Part shown: piece after piece, positions 13,501-24,484 of the stretch
Numbering within the stretch: position 1 is the stretch's first letter
Layout of the letters: every line of letters starts with the position of its first letter
DNA from: Elgaria multicarinata webbii
Lineage: Eukaryota > Chordata > Lepidosauria > Squamata > Anguidae
Reading direction: 5' to 3'
Length of the DNA stretch: 64,000 nucleotides
Assembly: GCF_023053635.1 (NCBI RefSeq)
Contig: NC_086173.1
Location: 145,361,197-145,425,196, forward strand
Position numbers and translations under genes: made by a program
The notes under the pieces: model-generated
The model's database searches: none
What the model was told of the DNA's origin: nothing
What the model saw: the letters and a program-made list of their open reading frames with translations, nothing else

Positions 13501-15100
13501 ACAAACTGAAAACAAACTATTTGGATCTCCACACCTCCTCCTCTGCCCGACCGAAGTGGAGACTCCTTGACCCAGTTTACCCCAGAGGTTTCCAGCGATT
13601 AAGTACTGAGCAGCCGCTCTAGGCAATCGTGGGATTGGGTAGGAACTGTGTTTACACTAACAGCCTTCCTACTTCTCCGTTGTTGGAGGATGCCAGACCC
13701 GCAGAGAATAGTGAGGGGTGTTTCTTTTATAATACCCTTTCATTTAGGAATTATCATATAGTCTGGAAATATTTTTATTCAACAATCACGCACACAGCTC
13801 CATGTATATGTGGAGTGACAAACCCTGCCAGTGTGGTCGTCACCTGTGACAATCTGCATGCAAATTGCAAGTTAATTTCAACATGGCATTGCACAATGAT
13901 TTCCTGCAGAGATTATGTTTCCATGTGCAGGTGACAAAACTGATACATCTGTTTGTTGCACATAACTACGCATAAAGGTTATTACAGAAAAGGGATTCTT
14001 CAAACGTGTGAAAGAGTCATTGAACAAGAGGAGATAGGAAAGGAGGTGGTATTGAAAAGGATGGGAAATAATTGGCAAAGGACAGGCATTTTCCCCAGAC
14101 TGATCTGTAATATGTGCCTTTCAGGCAGAGGTCAGCTGCAGATCTGAGATAGGTACCTCCATTCTTTGAAAGCTTAGGTTAGACCATAGTAGGAGGGAGG
14201 GTTTTCTGGGAGACATGACAAACTAACTGAGCAAAGTAAAGTAATAGCAAGTGCAAATGATATAGAAAAAACCAGCAATAATTCTGAGATACATCTTTAT
14301 TTTTGATGTATCAAAAGCATGCATCTCCTCCTAGCTCTTGGATGTCTTTCCCCATTAAAAAAGAGCAGGCCCATTCTTGGAGTTTGGGTGGAAAACTGCA
14401 TTCAGTGAATTCAGCTAAGTTCTTCTCACATGGATTTGCCTCAAAAGATGTAGCCTTGTCACCCACGTTTTTCACCATCTACATCAGGAATCCATGTGGA
14501 TATTCCAACTTTCCTTGCAGCAAGCCAGGAAGTGCCTTTGGAGCATAGTGCTTATCTACCTTTCTTTTGCTTGTCGGATTATAACTTTTTAGGATTTCAC
14601 TTGTTGATTCCAGGATGGTGACTAAATTTTGCCCAGAATGCCCTTTCCCAGTCAATATCTGTTTTCTGTTAAGGACTAATGATTTTCTCCCTCTGATGGC
14701 AGTCCAATGCTGGATCAGGCCCAAGGCCCATTAGCTTAATGTCCTGCTTTGCACTGTGGTTCCATCACCCATTAATTTCTTGTGTATCTTCTCTGAGGAT
14801 TCATTCTAACAATAGTCATTCAAGACGTAACTTTTCATGCTTAATTACCTTTATCAGCTGTCATTAGACAGGTGCCAGTAACTGCCAGAGCAACAAAAAA
14901 ATGCTCTGTGCACTGTGATTTCTGGGACTTCTAAATGTTTAGTGCTTTGAAAATTAATGGGCTGCTTGGAAAGTTGGCAACCCTCCAAAGATCGACCTGT
15001 TCTGGATATCCATCACCAACAGTGGCAGGCTAGAGATCCGTCTCAAACAAGAAATGCAGATACCCATCTACTCAAGGTTACACACACTCTTTTGGTATAC
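13501..15100. other. No gene recognised
   Basis: Short open frames only, with none resembling a known family and no clear repeat. Confidence 0.35.
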
Positions 15101-15369
15101 AAAATTAAGTTCTAGGGATGATAGTCAGATTTGGACTTGACAATGGTATGTTTATTTTCTCAAAACCTGCCAGGAAAAATTGTGGTGGATAAGGCTCTTG
15201 AAAGCTGATTTTCATTGCAAAATTAGAAGTGCAGGGTGCAGTACAATAACTGACAGGAGCCAATGAGCTTTAGCGCTGTCAATCGTCATAACTGGATTAT
15301 TACAATGTTTTGATCATAGTCACATTCAGTGTAACAATGACTCCATGACTACAATGAAGGCAGATATAT

Positions 15370-15420
15370 CCAATCAGCACACACCATACAGAGCTTTCAT
15401 TTGCATGCTGTTGCCTATAA
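15370..15420 (+). promoter_or_regulatory. H2B-type core promoter: CCAAT, octamer, TATA
   Basis: Three elements lie in order and on the sense strand: CCAAT at 15,370-15,374, the octamer ATTTGCAT at 15,399-15,406 and TATAA at 15,416-15,420. The start codon follows 62 bp after the TATA element. The octamer just upstream of TATA is the hallmark of vertebrate H2B promoters (bound by OCT1/POU2F1). Its function here is inferred from position and identity. Confidence 0.7.
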
Positions 15421-15481
15421 CTGATGGTGCTTGGCCAAAGTCTGGTGACATTTGAGGCAGGTGCTTAAGGAGAAAAGAACA

Positions 15482-15931
15482 ATGGCTGCTAAACAGCAAG
15501 GCATGAAGAAAACCAGGGATGTGAAGAGAAAGACGACCCAGAAGAAGCATCAACAAGTCGGACGGAAGCAGAAGAAGCTGCAGACTCAAAAGCAGAAGAA
15601 GCGCCAGTCTCCTCTTAAGCGTCAAGTCAAGCGGACGTATGCCAAAAAGGCAGTGAGCAGTGAGCAGAAGAAGATCTGTTCCCCAAGGCTCTTTGCATCC
15701 AAGGTACTGCGGCAGATGCCCAAGGTGCGGATGGAGGCCAATGCCAGGGGTCTGGTGAAGACCTTGTTGACGGACCTCTACAACCAGGTGGCCACCGAGG
15801 TAGAAACCCTGAGCCAGAAGGATGAGTCGTCCACCATCACCTGTTCTGATGTGCAAACTGCCTTGAAGGGGGCCATGGAAAAGGAGTTGGCCAAGCACAC
15901 GGCCGAACCCACCACCAATGAATGTGCCTAG
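15482..15931 (+). CDS. Divergent histone H2B variant, intronless
   Basis: This intact 149-residue frame starts at an ATG in strong context (ACAATGG). Residues 1-70 are a long tail very rich in Lys, Arg and Gln. The C-terminal half aligns with the H2B histone fold: KVLRQ corresponds to KVLKQ, then an alpha-2-like LVKTLLTDLYNQVATEVETL, then SSTITCSDVQTAL for the H2B STITSREIQTAV, and KELAKHTAE for GELAKHAVS. It stops 6 residues later, so the canonical C-terminal end with K116 and K120 (the ubiquitination site) is absent. It is longer than canonical H2B (about 125 aa) because of the tail. The fold should pair with H2A in nucleosomes. Divergent, tail-extended H2Bs are typically male-germline variants (mammalian H2B.L/subH2Bv and H2B.W); assignment to one of these classes is inference. 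The promoter and an AATAAA site flank it, and it is free of stops, so it is probably functional rather than a processed pseudogene. Confidence 0.85.
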   Translation: MAAKQQGMKKTRDVKRKTTQKKHQQVGRKQKKLQTQKQKKRQSPLKRQVKRTYAKKAVSSEQKKICSPRLFASKVLRQMPKVRMEANARGLVKTLLTDLYNQVATEVETLSQKDESSTITCSDVQTALKGAMEKELAKHTAEPTTNECA

Positions 15932-16275
15932 AGGAACATGCCTCCCCTTCCCCAGCTGGGGCAAGAAGGGAGAGGACCAAACGGTGCCCTGAGAAAGATC
16001 CTAATAACACCTGAGAGTCTTTAAAATATTTTGCTGCCTTAATAAGCCTAAGAAATCCTGTAATCTATTACTTTCTGTGACACTTTCACCTCCCTCCATC
16101 TTGATTCCCAAACAGGCAGAAGGGACATGATTATTGGACTACAGCTGTAGATGTTAAGAGATTTCCCATCAGTCTGAACCAGAACCAGCAGAGGCTGAGT
16201 GAGGGGAGCAGCCATGATCATATATATGGCTGTTTCTAAATCTAAAAGAAACACCATATAAGAACTTGTTATTCT

Positions 16276-16340
16276 AATAAATCAGGATTTTTGCAGCTTC
16301 ATTCATTGAAGTGTGTGTGTCTGTATCTATGTTTTGTTTT
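16276..16340 (+). terminator. Polyadenylation signal for the H2B variant
   Basis: AATAAA lies at 16,276-16,281, followed 30 bp later by a GT-rich stretch (GTGTGTGTGTCTGT, 16,311 on), the usual downstream element. No canonical histone 3' stem-loop (GGCYCTTTTCAGAGCC type) is visible after the stop, only a short CCCCAGCTGGGG palindrome at about 15,949-15,960. The mRNA is therefore probably polyadenylated, as for replication-independent variants. Confidence 0.55.
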
Positions 16341-16390
16341 TCAACATGGGGATTTGTGGTTGGGTTGTGGGTTGACGGGTGCATAACCTC

Positions 16391-16545
16391 TAGCCCAGGG
16401 GCCAAATCTGGGGTCCCAATATGGCCGCCTGGATTTCTCCAGATGACCATCACTTAACCCCGGCTACTGATCGTTTGGTGTTTTCAGGGCTTCTGTGCAT
16501 TCCTTGTCCCCTATTCTATAAAGCTTTAAATCCTTTCCTAAGGCC
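16391..16545 (+). repeat. hAT-like repeat fragment
   Basis: GGGGCCAAATCTGGGGTCCC and CTATTCTATAAAGCTTTAAA align in order with the copies at 3.5 kb and 48.4 kb. Confidence 0.45.
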
Positions 16546-16869
16546 TGATTGATGGCAGTAGAAGCTCTAAGCTAATATACGTGGTCTTTTTTGGTATTTT
16601 GGTTCTACCTCTTTAGCTGAGAGTGGGATTGGGAAGTGTCAACACTTCCTAAACTTTGGTCAAGCATTGAAAGGGAGTATCTAAGGTAGTATCTAAGGCA
16701 GGACATGTTAGATAGGAAGAACCAGAAACATTGTCCACATTTATAGGGAACTTTATTTCATAACACCTAAGCGTTTCCTGTATCTAAAATGAGCAGCAGG
16801 ATTAAAATAATACTGATGACACAAAGATCAATGGACAGGCTTTTTGCAACATCCCTGGCGGTCTAGTGC

Positions 16870-17405
16870 TTAGGATATTGTAGAGTTGGAAAAAGTGCAG
16901 AAAGGGAAACTGAAATGATCAAGGGGCTGGAGCATTTTGGTTTGGAAAAAGGAGCAAGAGGAGTCAGGACAGAGGTGCACAAAATGGTGCCTGGTGTGGA
17001 GGAAGTGGATAGGGAGACATTTTTCTCCCTCTCCCAAAAAACCAGAACCCAGGTTCATCCCATAAAGCTGATTAGTGAGGGATTTAGGACAGATAAAGTC
17101 CTTCTTCACACAGCACAAACTATGGAATTTGCTACCACAACATGTGATGATGGCCACCAACTTTGATGGCTTTAAAGGGGACTTAGATAAATTCCTGGAG
17201 GAGAAAGTTATCAATGGCTACTAGTCCTGAGGCAGTAAGCCTATGTGCACCAGTTGCTATGGAACAGGGGTGGGAGGATGCTGTTGCACTCATGTCCTGC
17301 TGGTGGGTACTTGGTCGACAGCTGGTCGGCCACTGTGTGAACAGAATGCTAGACTAGATGGACTTTTGGTCTGATCCAGCATGGATCTTCTCATATTATG
17401 ATATT
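16870..17405 (+). repeat. Longest copy of the LINE-like 3' repeat
   Basis: Best representative of the family in this window. It runs from GTAGAGTTGGAAAAAGTGCA through GGAGACATTTTTCTCCCTCT, GACAGATAAAGTCCTTCTTC, GAATTTGCTACCACAACATG and GGCCACTGTGTGAACAGAAT to a terminal GGTCTGATCCAGCATGG and CTTCTCATATTATG. The layout (coding-like start, fixed 3' end) suggests a non-LTR retrotransposon tail. The clade is not determined. Confidence 0.7.
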
Positions 17406-17473
17406 GGTATTATTCCAGAGCTGTTTGTCTGAGTTTCATTTTTTGGAGAAGCCATCAAAAACATCATCCTTTT

Positions 17474-17515
17474 AAATAAATAAACAAACAAACAAACAAA
17501 CAAATAAATGAAACA
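17474..17515. repeat. (AAAT/AAAC)n microsatellite
   Basis: Interrupted AAATAAAC tetranucleotide run. Confidence 0.9.
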
Positions 17516-17764
17516 GCAGCAACGATAGCAACAGCAAAGCAACATCTTAGAAATGACATTAAATGTAGTGCAACAGCAACGATTAATGACGTTATGAAAG
17601 GGCTGAAAAAAAACCTTCACTTCAAAAGTTCATGTTGCTCCTATTTCACTTCCTACTAACTGGGGAAAAGTAAATTCCCATACCCTGCAATGCACTGAAA
17701 CCATGCAGTGTAGTTCCCCAGGATTCCACTTTGACTTACATTGTTACTCTCTTCCTATTGACAT

Positions 17765-20700
17765 CCTTGAAATGATACAGGGCTCCTGTATCTCTAGCAA
17801 TTGTATACAAAAGGAATCCCAGCAGGTATCATAGAATCATAGAATTGCAGAGTTGGAAGGGGCCTACAAGGCCATCGAGTCCAACCCCCTACTCAATGCA
17901 GGAATCCACCCTAAAGCATCCCTGACAGATGGTTGTCCAGCTGCCTCTTGAAGGCCTCTAGTGTGGGAGAGCCCACAACCTCACCAGGCAACTGATTCCA
18001 TTGTCGTACTGCTCTAACAGTCAGGAAGTTTTTCCTGATGTCCAGCTGGAATCTGGCTTCCTTTAACTTGAGCCCGTTATTCCGTGTCCTGCACTCTGGG
18101 AGGATTGAGAAGAGATCCTGGCCCTCCTCTGTGTGACAACCTTTCAAGTATTTGAAGACTGCTGTCATGTCTCCCCTCAATCTTCTCTTCTCCAGGCTAA
18201 ACATGCCCAGTTCTTTCAGTCTCTCTTCATAGGGCTTTGTTTCCAGACCCCTGATCATTCTGGTTGCCCTCCTCTGAACACGCTCCAGCTTGTCTGCATC
18301 CTTCTTGAATTGTGGAGCCCAGAACTGGACGCAATACTCTAGATGAGGCCTAACCAGGGCCGAATAGAGAGGAACCGGTACCTCACGTCATTTGGAAGCT
18401 ATACTTCTATTAATGCAGCCCAAAATAGCATTTGCCTTTCTTGCAGCCATATCACACTGTTGGCTCATATTCAGCTTGCGATCTACAACAATTCCAAGAT
18501 CCTTCTTGTTTGTAGTATTGCTGAGCCAAGTATCCCCCATCTTGTAACTGTGCATTTGGTTTCTATTTCCTAAATGTAGAACTTGGCATTTATCCCTATT
18601 AAATTTCATTCTGTTGTTTTCAGCCCAGCACTCCAGCCTATCAAGATCACTTTGAAGTTTGTTTCTGTCTTCCAGGGTATTAGCTATCCCAGCCAATTTT
18701 GTGTCATCTGCAAATTTTATAAGTGTTCCCTGCACCTCCTCGTCCAAATCATTAATAAAAATGTTGAAGAGCACTGGGTCCAGGACTGAGCCCTGCGGTA
18801 CCCCACTTGTTGCCTCTCCCCAGTTTGAGAAGGTTCCATTGATAAGTACTCTTTGAGTCCGATTCTGTAGCCAACTGTGGATCCACCTAATAGTTGTTCC
18901 ATCTAGCCCACTTTTAGCTAGTTTGTTAATCAGAATATCATGGGGCACTTTGTCAAAAGCTTTGCTGAAGACAAGATATATGACGTCCTCAGCATTCCAA
19001 CAGTCCACAAGGGAGGTTACCCGATCAAAAAATGAGATCAAATTAGTCTGACAGGACTTGTTCCTGACAAATCCATGTTGGCTTCTAGTGATCACCGCAT
19101 TGATTTCAAGGTGTTTACAGATTGACTTCTTTATAATCTGCTCCAAAATTTTCCCAGGGATGGATGTCAGACTGACTGGTCTGTAGTTCCTAGGTTCCTC
19201 CTTTTTGCCCTTTTTGAAGGTAGGGACAACGTTTGCCCTCCTCCAGTCGTCCGGCACCTCACCCGTCTTCCATGATTTTGCAAAGATAATAGACAAAGGT
19301 TCTGAGAGTTCTTCCGCTAGCACCTTCATTACTCTAGGATGCAGTTCATCGGGCCCTGGAGATTTGAACTCATTCAAGGAAATTAGGTGTTCTTTGACCA
19401 TTTGTTCATCAATCTCAAACTGCAATCCTGCCCCCTCAACTTCTGCTTCACTTTTTCCAGAGGGGTCATAGACCCGCTTCTGGGAGAAGACTGAGGCAAA
19501 GTAGGAATTGAGCACTTCAGCCTTTTCTTTGTCCTCTTTTATCAATTTGCCATCCTCATTAAGCAGTTGAACCACCATTTCTTTCCTCTGTCTTTTACTA
19601 CTCACGTATCTGAAGAAAGCCTTTTTATTGCTTTTAGCATCCCTCGCTAATCTCAGCTCATTCTCAGCTTTAGCCTTCCTGACGCCATTTTGGCACTTCT
19701 GCGCCACCTGTCTTACTCTTCTTTTGTAGCCTGGCCTTCCTTCCACTTCCTATATGTATCCTTTTTTGTTTTCAGGTCATCTCTAAGCTTTTTGTGGAGC
19801 CACATTGGTTTCCTCTGTTGTCTTCCATCTTTTCTCCTTGTTGGAATTGTTTGTAACTGTGCCTTTAAAATTTCCTTTTTTAAATACTCCCACCCATCCT
19901 GCACTCCTTTTCTCATTAGGCTCACTTGCCACGGGACCTTACTTATCATAGTTCTGAGTTTATTAAAATCAGCCTTCCTAAAATCCAGAGTACGTGTATG
20001 GCTACACTCAACTTTTGTCTCCTTCATAATCAAGAATTCAAGTATGACGTGGTCACTTTCTCCCAGAGTTCCCGAAACTGCCACTTTATCCACTAAGTCA
20101 TCCCTATTGGTCAATATCAAGTCAAGGATTGCCGATCCTCTAGTTCCTTCCTCCACTTTCTGTAGGAGAAAGTTATTACCCACACATGTCAGGAATTTCT
20201 TGGAAGGGCCGCTTTTGGCAGTATTTGTCTCCCAACAGATATCAGGGTAATTGAAGTCCCCCATCACTACTACATCACACTTCCTTGAAACACTGGCAAT
20301 TTGTTTCTCAAAGTTTCGTCCTCGTCTTCTCCTTGATTGGGTGGTCAGTAGTAGACTCCGATTATCATGTTCTTTTTATTCCTTGCCCCATTTATTTTAA
20401 TCCAGATGCTTTCGATGGGGCTCCCAGTCTGATCCGCCTGTATTTCTGTGCAGGGATAGGTACTTTTAACATATAGTGCAACTCCACCTCCCTTTCTATT
20501 TCTTCTGTTCTTTTTGAACAAGTTATATCCTTCAATTGCTATATTCCAGTCATGGGAATCATCACACCAAGTTTCAGTTATACCTATCAAGTCGTATTTG
20601 CCTTCATGTAATAAGAGTTCAAGTTCATTGTGTTTGTTTCCCATGCTCTGGGCATTAGTATATAGACATCGAAGACCATGTATGCATATCATACCATTTG

Positions 20701-20805
20701 TAGGCATGCAGCAGCTGGTGAAATTTCCTCTTCATCACAACAGTTAAAGCTGTAGGGACCTTGCCTGCATTTTCATATGGTCACCCTACCCCAAATTATC
20801 GCAGT
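17765..20805. repeat. Foldback repeat split by a CR1 insertion
   Basis: The left piece 17,765-17,831 (ACAGGGCTCCTGTATCTCTA, AAAGGAATCCCAGCAGGT) and the right piece 20,695-20,805 (GCATGCAGCAGCTGGTGAAA, TTCATATGGTCACCC) rejoin to the layout of the uninterrupted copy at 35,519-35,762. Everything between them is CR1. Confidence 0.7.
17832..20694 (-). mobile_element. CR1 LINE, nearly complete ORF2
   Basis: About 2.86 kb on the minus strand. The apurinic-type endonuclease starts at CLYTNAQSMGNKHNELELLL (near 20,660), with LIGITETWCDD and the later MGDFNYPDICWE motif. Reverse transcriptase follows (PDDWRRANVVPTFKKG, YRPVSLTSIPGKILE, SGVPQGSVLDPVLFNIFIND, KFADDTKLAG), then the C-terminal [12 protein letters not shown] and 3' ATTCTATG repeats at 17,832. 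The catalytic FADD is present. It is broken: two frame changes (between 20,345 and 20,267, and around 19,746-19,713) and a stop in the SK(S)REV motif near 18,387. ORF1 is absent, so it is 5'-truncated at the start of ORF2. Divergence between copies suggests a moderately old insertion. Confidence 0.95.
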
Positions 20806-20984
20806 CTACCTAATGTTAGGGCCAGCCCTGTGCTCAGCTATTTCTCTCCCCTGCCCCAACATATGTTTTTAAACATCTAGCCTGGAGAAGGGTTTTGGGC
20901 AACTCAACAACTCTGGTGACGTTTTGGTGTGTCCTAATGAAGGTATTGCCCAACTGTAGCCTTTGGATCTTCCAGAAGTGTGAT

Positions 20985-21088
20985 GAAGAGGGAATTTCAC
21001 CAGGTGCCTCATGCATACAAATGACACCTGCTGAAATTCCCTTTTCTATGCAACTGTTAAAGATACAGGAGCTCTGCCCGGCTTAATT
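20985..21088. repeat. Foldback repeat, second copy
   Basis: GAGGGAATTTCACCAGGTGC and CACCTGCTGAAATTCCCTTT form an internal inverted pair. GTTAAAGATACAGGAGCTCT follows. Same family as 35.5 kb. Confidence 0.65.
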
Positions 21089-21215
21089 CTGAGTAGACAT
21101 GTATAAGGTTGCTCTGTTAATTTATGATAGTTGGGGGGTTTTTACTGCCAGGGAGGGGAAGAGATGTTTTGGGGATGTTCTGCCTCATGTGCCAAAACAA
21201 CTTGGCTGGCCTTGG

Positions 21216-21289
21216 ACCTGGATTTGGGGTGGAGTTGCTGCTCCGCACCTGGATTTGTACCTGGATTTGGGGTGGAGTTGCTGCTCCGC
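21216..21289. repeat. 31-bp near-tandem duplication, period 43
   Basis: The 31-bp segment beginning ACCTGGATTTGGGGTGGAG occurs at 21,216-21,246 and again at 21,259-21,289, separated by a partial copy (ACCTGGATTTGT). Confidence 0.95.
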
Positions 21290-21439
21290 TCAGGCAGCAA
21301 AATGTCTTGGGCCAGTTCTTGCTGGGCATGATGTTAAAGTTGTAACAGTTTTAAGAAGAAATGCAGAAGAAGTGACCAAGAAACCCAAAACAAAACAGAA
21401 AACCCATTGCAGGCTGCACCCAGGTCTACAGGGACAAAT

Positions 21440-21530
21440 ACACAATCATGGCGATGGGTTGTATCCAGTGTTAGTTTTACTTAGAATAGACCTATTGAAA
21501 TGGATGGGACTTGGTAGACTTAACTTAATT
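21440..21530 (+). repeat. Half copy of a small palindromic MITE
   Basis: GTATCCAGTGTTAGTTTTAC, then TAGACCTATTGAAATGGATG. Related to the full palindrome at 22,685-22,805. Confidence 0.5.
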
Positions 21531-21929
21531 CCTCTCCTACCCTTTATTTCCCCCTCTGTCTCTTAAGATCCCTCTTTTTCGAAGGCTAAATTTGGTATTC
21601 CCTAATGGGGTGGGGTGCGGGTTAGAAAATCGTAAATTATCCGTGTGTCTTTTAGAATATGCTCAAGAACTAAGAACTCCTGGTGATTCGTTTTGTCCTG
21701 GAAACGAACCAAATGATCTTGGAAACTGTAGTCAAAAGATTTACATTTAAGAGAACCGGTTAAGATAAAACTCGGGCCGATTTAGGAAACTTTGGTGAGA
21801 CCAAATTAGGTCGCCAATTAAAAAGCAACTTTTCCCCGGTTGGGAGTTGAAGGTATGATGTGGATTGTACCAAACGTCAGCGTAACTTAACTGCCATTCA
21901 TTTCAATGGGTCTACTCTTTTGGACAAAC

Positions 21930-22570
21930 GCCGGACACAACCCTCGTCTTCCGTACTAAGCGGTCCACATTTGGCCCGTGCCCACCAGAGGGCTCCTCTT
22001 CGCATTGGAGGAAGGGAAGCTGCTCCCTTCTCTGCCGCTCGGCAGCCCCGGCTGGAGAGGCGGAGTTTCCCGAGTCGGCCGCCGCTGCACATCCGGATTA
22101 ATTTTAAGTGGCGGCTGCTGCTGCTGCTGCTGCTGCTCCTGCTGCTGCGGCTGATCCCCGCAATAGAGAGATCCCCCCGCGCCGCCCCGAGCTGCAAACT
22201 TGTCGGAGCGGCGCCGCAGGCGGATTGTAGGTGATCAAAGGCGAGTCTGGGGCGAAGAGGGAGGGGCCAGCGGGAGCCGGGCCTGGAAGGCTTTGGGCAC
22301 AAATTGGCCCTGATTCCCGCCCCCCCCTTTTTGTTGTTGTTGTTGGGAAGGGGAGGGGAGAGCGGATTGAAAGGAAAACCCGCGTCCGGTGGGGGAGGGG
22401 GGACATCCCCTGGATCAATGGGAGGAGGGGGGAAAAGGCAGCGCGTCGTGATCGGGGCTCAGCGGGACGCCCTTTTGCTGCAGGGGGTGGGTGGGATTGC
22501 AACGAGGGCCGGGGTGAAATGGACCTCGGGGGGTGGGGGAGGAGAGGAAGCGATACTGAGAACAGAGACT
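21930..22570. promoter_or_regulatory. CpG-rich candidate promoter of zinc-finger gene A
   Basis: GC- and CpG-rich block (for example CGGAGCGGCGCCGCAGGCGG at 22,205-22,224, GCCGCTGCACATCCGGATTA at 22,080) with a (CTG)n run at 22,118-22,150 and G/C homopolymers. It stands out from the AT-rich surroundings and lies 7.1 kb upstream of the plus-strand KRAB exon, with no other plus-strand gene between. A possible donor is TTGTAG|GTGATC near 22,229. The open frames across it are by-products of base composition. Assignment to gene A is inferred. Confidence 0.5.
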
Positions 22571-22684
22571 TTTTTTTTAAAGGTCTATAACTAAATCGAA
22601 TTGTCTCCGATTCGCTCGTGCAGTCAGGCGGAGGAGTAGTTTCAGATTTCTTTGCCTGTAGGCCAATCAGATCTCTGTGTTAAA

Positions 22685-22805
22685 GGATCCGATGTTAATC
22701 CTAGTAGACTCGCTGAAATGAATGGGACTTCCTTTAGTCATGACGAACTAAGGCCTAATCATTTCAATGACTCTCCTCTAAGTAGGACTAACATTGGATG
22801 CTACC
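22685..22805. repeat. Small palindromic MITE-like element
   Basis: GGATCCGATGTTAATCCTAG and the reversed CTAAGTAGGACTAACATTGG frame inverted inner parts (GAAATGAATGGGACT / AATCATTTCAATGACT). Half copies lie at 21,450, 23,365, 28,030, 34,365, 35,825 and 43,700. Confidence 0.6.
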
Positions 22806-24060
22806 CGAAGGCCCCTATGTAATTTGTAGTCTGCGAATGGGAACCGTTTGAGTGTGTTCAAACAAATACTACTACCATCATCATTCTTCGTGGTCGCTCC
22901 TTAATTGTGGTATATTTAAGTGGATGCACAGGTTTATACCCCTTTATTGTGGATTGCTTCACGTTTGATTACCAAAAGGTACATCCAGACTGGCAACACT
23001 GTAATATTTTAATTCCGTTCTCTCCCTTGCCATTTCGTCTTCATAACAATTTCTTCCAGGAATTTGTACCTCTGATTTTTATTTTATTTTTTGCAAGAGA
23101 ACTTGCTATCTTGCTACTTTAAAAAAATCCTTATTGTGGCTTATCTAATCAAAGGGTTCTAAAATATTGCAACTATCTTAAGTATTGCTGAATTTTAAAA
23201 ATTGTATACTACTCTATACATTTGATACCTTGTGTTTTTTTTAACTTTAATGGAAGAAATCAGTAAAGTATTGGTGATGAGTGCAAAAGTGCAAACTGTT
23301 TGTTGTTTTTAAAATGGATTCAGTATGAAATGTTGTGAGATGACAGCAGTCTTATACACACATACCTGGAAGGAAGTGCTGTTGAATTCATTAGGACTTA
23401 CTTCAGAGTAGATGTGTATAGGATTGCACTAGGTAGCTCTGAAGATCAGGGTTGGTCCTAGCATTGGGAATTTTACTTGTTTTATTTAATTCTTAGCTGC
23501 CTTTCCAAACTGAGGTCTTCCCAAGGCTTACTACGATATCAAAATAGTACGATTCAGACAAATTACAAAAGTAGCTTATATCAAATGAATTTAAAATTTA
23601 AAGCGAGGTGGTAGATTTTGGTGCCAAGCTGCTAGTTAATTTATAATTCTAGAGAGATAACTTTGAAAGTCTGATGCATGGAAACCAATTGAGAGTCTTG
23701 TGGAACTTAATTGTGGCATAAGATTTCGTGGACCCAAGTCCACTGTATCAGGTAACATTTCTGACAAAATGCGCTCTCAGCCACGAAAGCTTACACCACA
23801 ATAAATCTGTAATTTTTAGTAGTAATATCAATAGGTTATTACTGCCATTAACCACTTGATTGGTTTTGATTCATTATGTTTCTATAGTGTAGAATGGGGG
23901 GGATTTCAATTTTCTGCCTCAGTTGCTATTATGTCTTGAGCTGGTCTTGGTGAAGGGGAGCAACATGAGACTTCTATTCAGACAAGCTGGAGGAAGGTTT
24001 GAACCTCTTTGTAATATGAAGTAAAAGAATTTATGCCTGCTTCCCTCCTTCCCCCCTTTC
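22806..24060. other. Presumed intron 1 of gene A; no exon seen
   Basis: AT-rich sequence with a half MITE at 23,365-23,430. A GCTTACACCACAATAAATCTG stretch near 23,788 also occurs. No coding signal. Confidence 0.35.
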
Positions 24061-24068
<8 letters not shown>

Positions 24069-24095
<27 letters not shown>

Positions 24096-24096
24096 T
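24069..24096. repeat. (TG)n microsatellite
   Basis: Fourteen TG units. Confidence 0.97.
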
Positions 24097-24484
24097 TAAC
24101 CCAAACCTTGGAAGTGAAGTGCTTAAACTGACTCTCTAAACAGTGACAGGTCACACCCTGTGTGTGGTATCTGCTCCTTGCCTGACTACCAATGGCCAAT
24201 TGAGCAAGACTTTGCCAATCCAAATAAGTGCCGCTGCCACTCTGCAAATAAACATGCCTTGAAAACTTCTGGGGTTGGACAATGGGGGTGGCATGGTTTT
24301 CTAACCGTTTTAAGTGCTGTATTTTCTCATTTACCTTTTGATAGTGTTCTTCCCTTTTGGATCCATCAAATCAAAACTGGCAAGATATTAATTTGACTGG
24401 AGGGAAGGGGAGGGAAGTTATGCGCACTGGAGGCTAGAATAATCTGTTAAATACAGTAGGTAGTTCTTTTTTAAAAAATTAAAA

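Noticed and set aside
15374-15964. 196-codon open frame antisense to the H2B variant
   Set aside because: The sense frame has clear histone-fold similarity. The reverse is Leu-rich low-complexity sequence.
21860-22594. Overlapping open frames in the CpG-rich block
   Set aside because: Open in several frames because of base composition; low-complexity poly-Leu/Ser/Ala translations.
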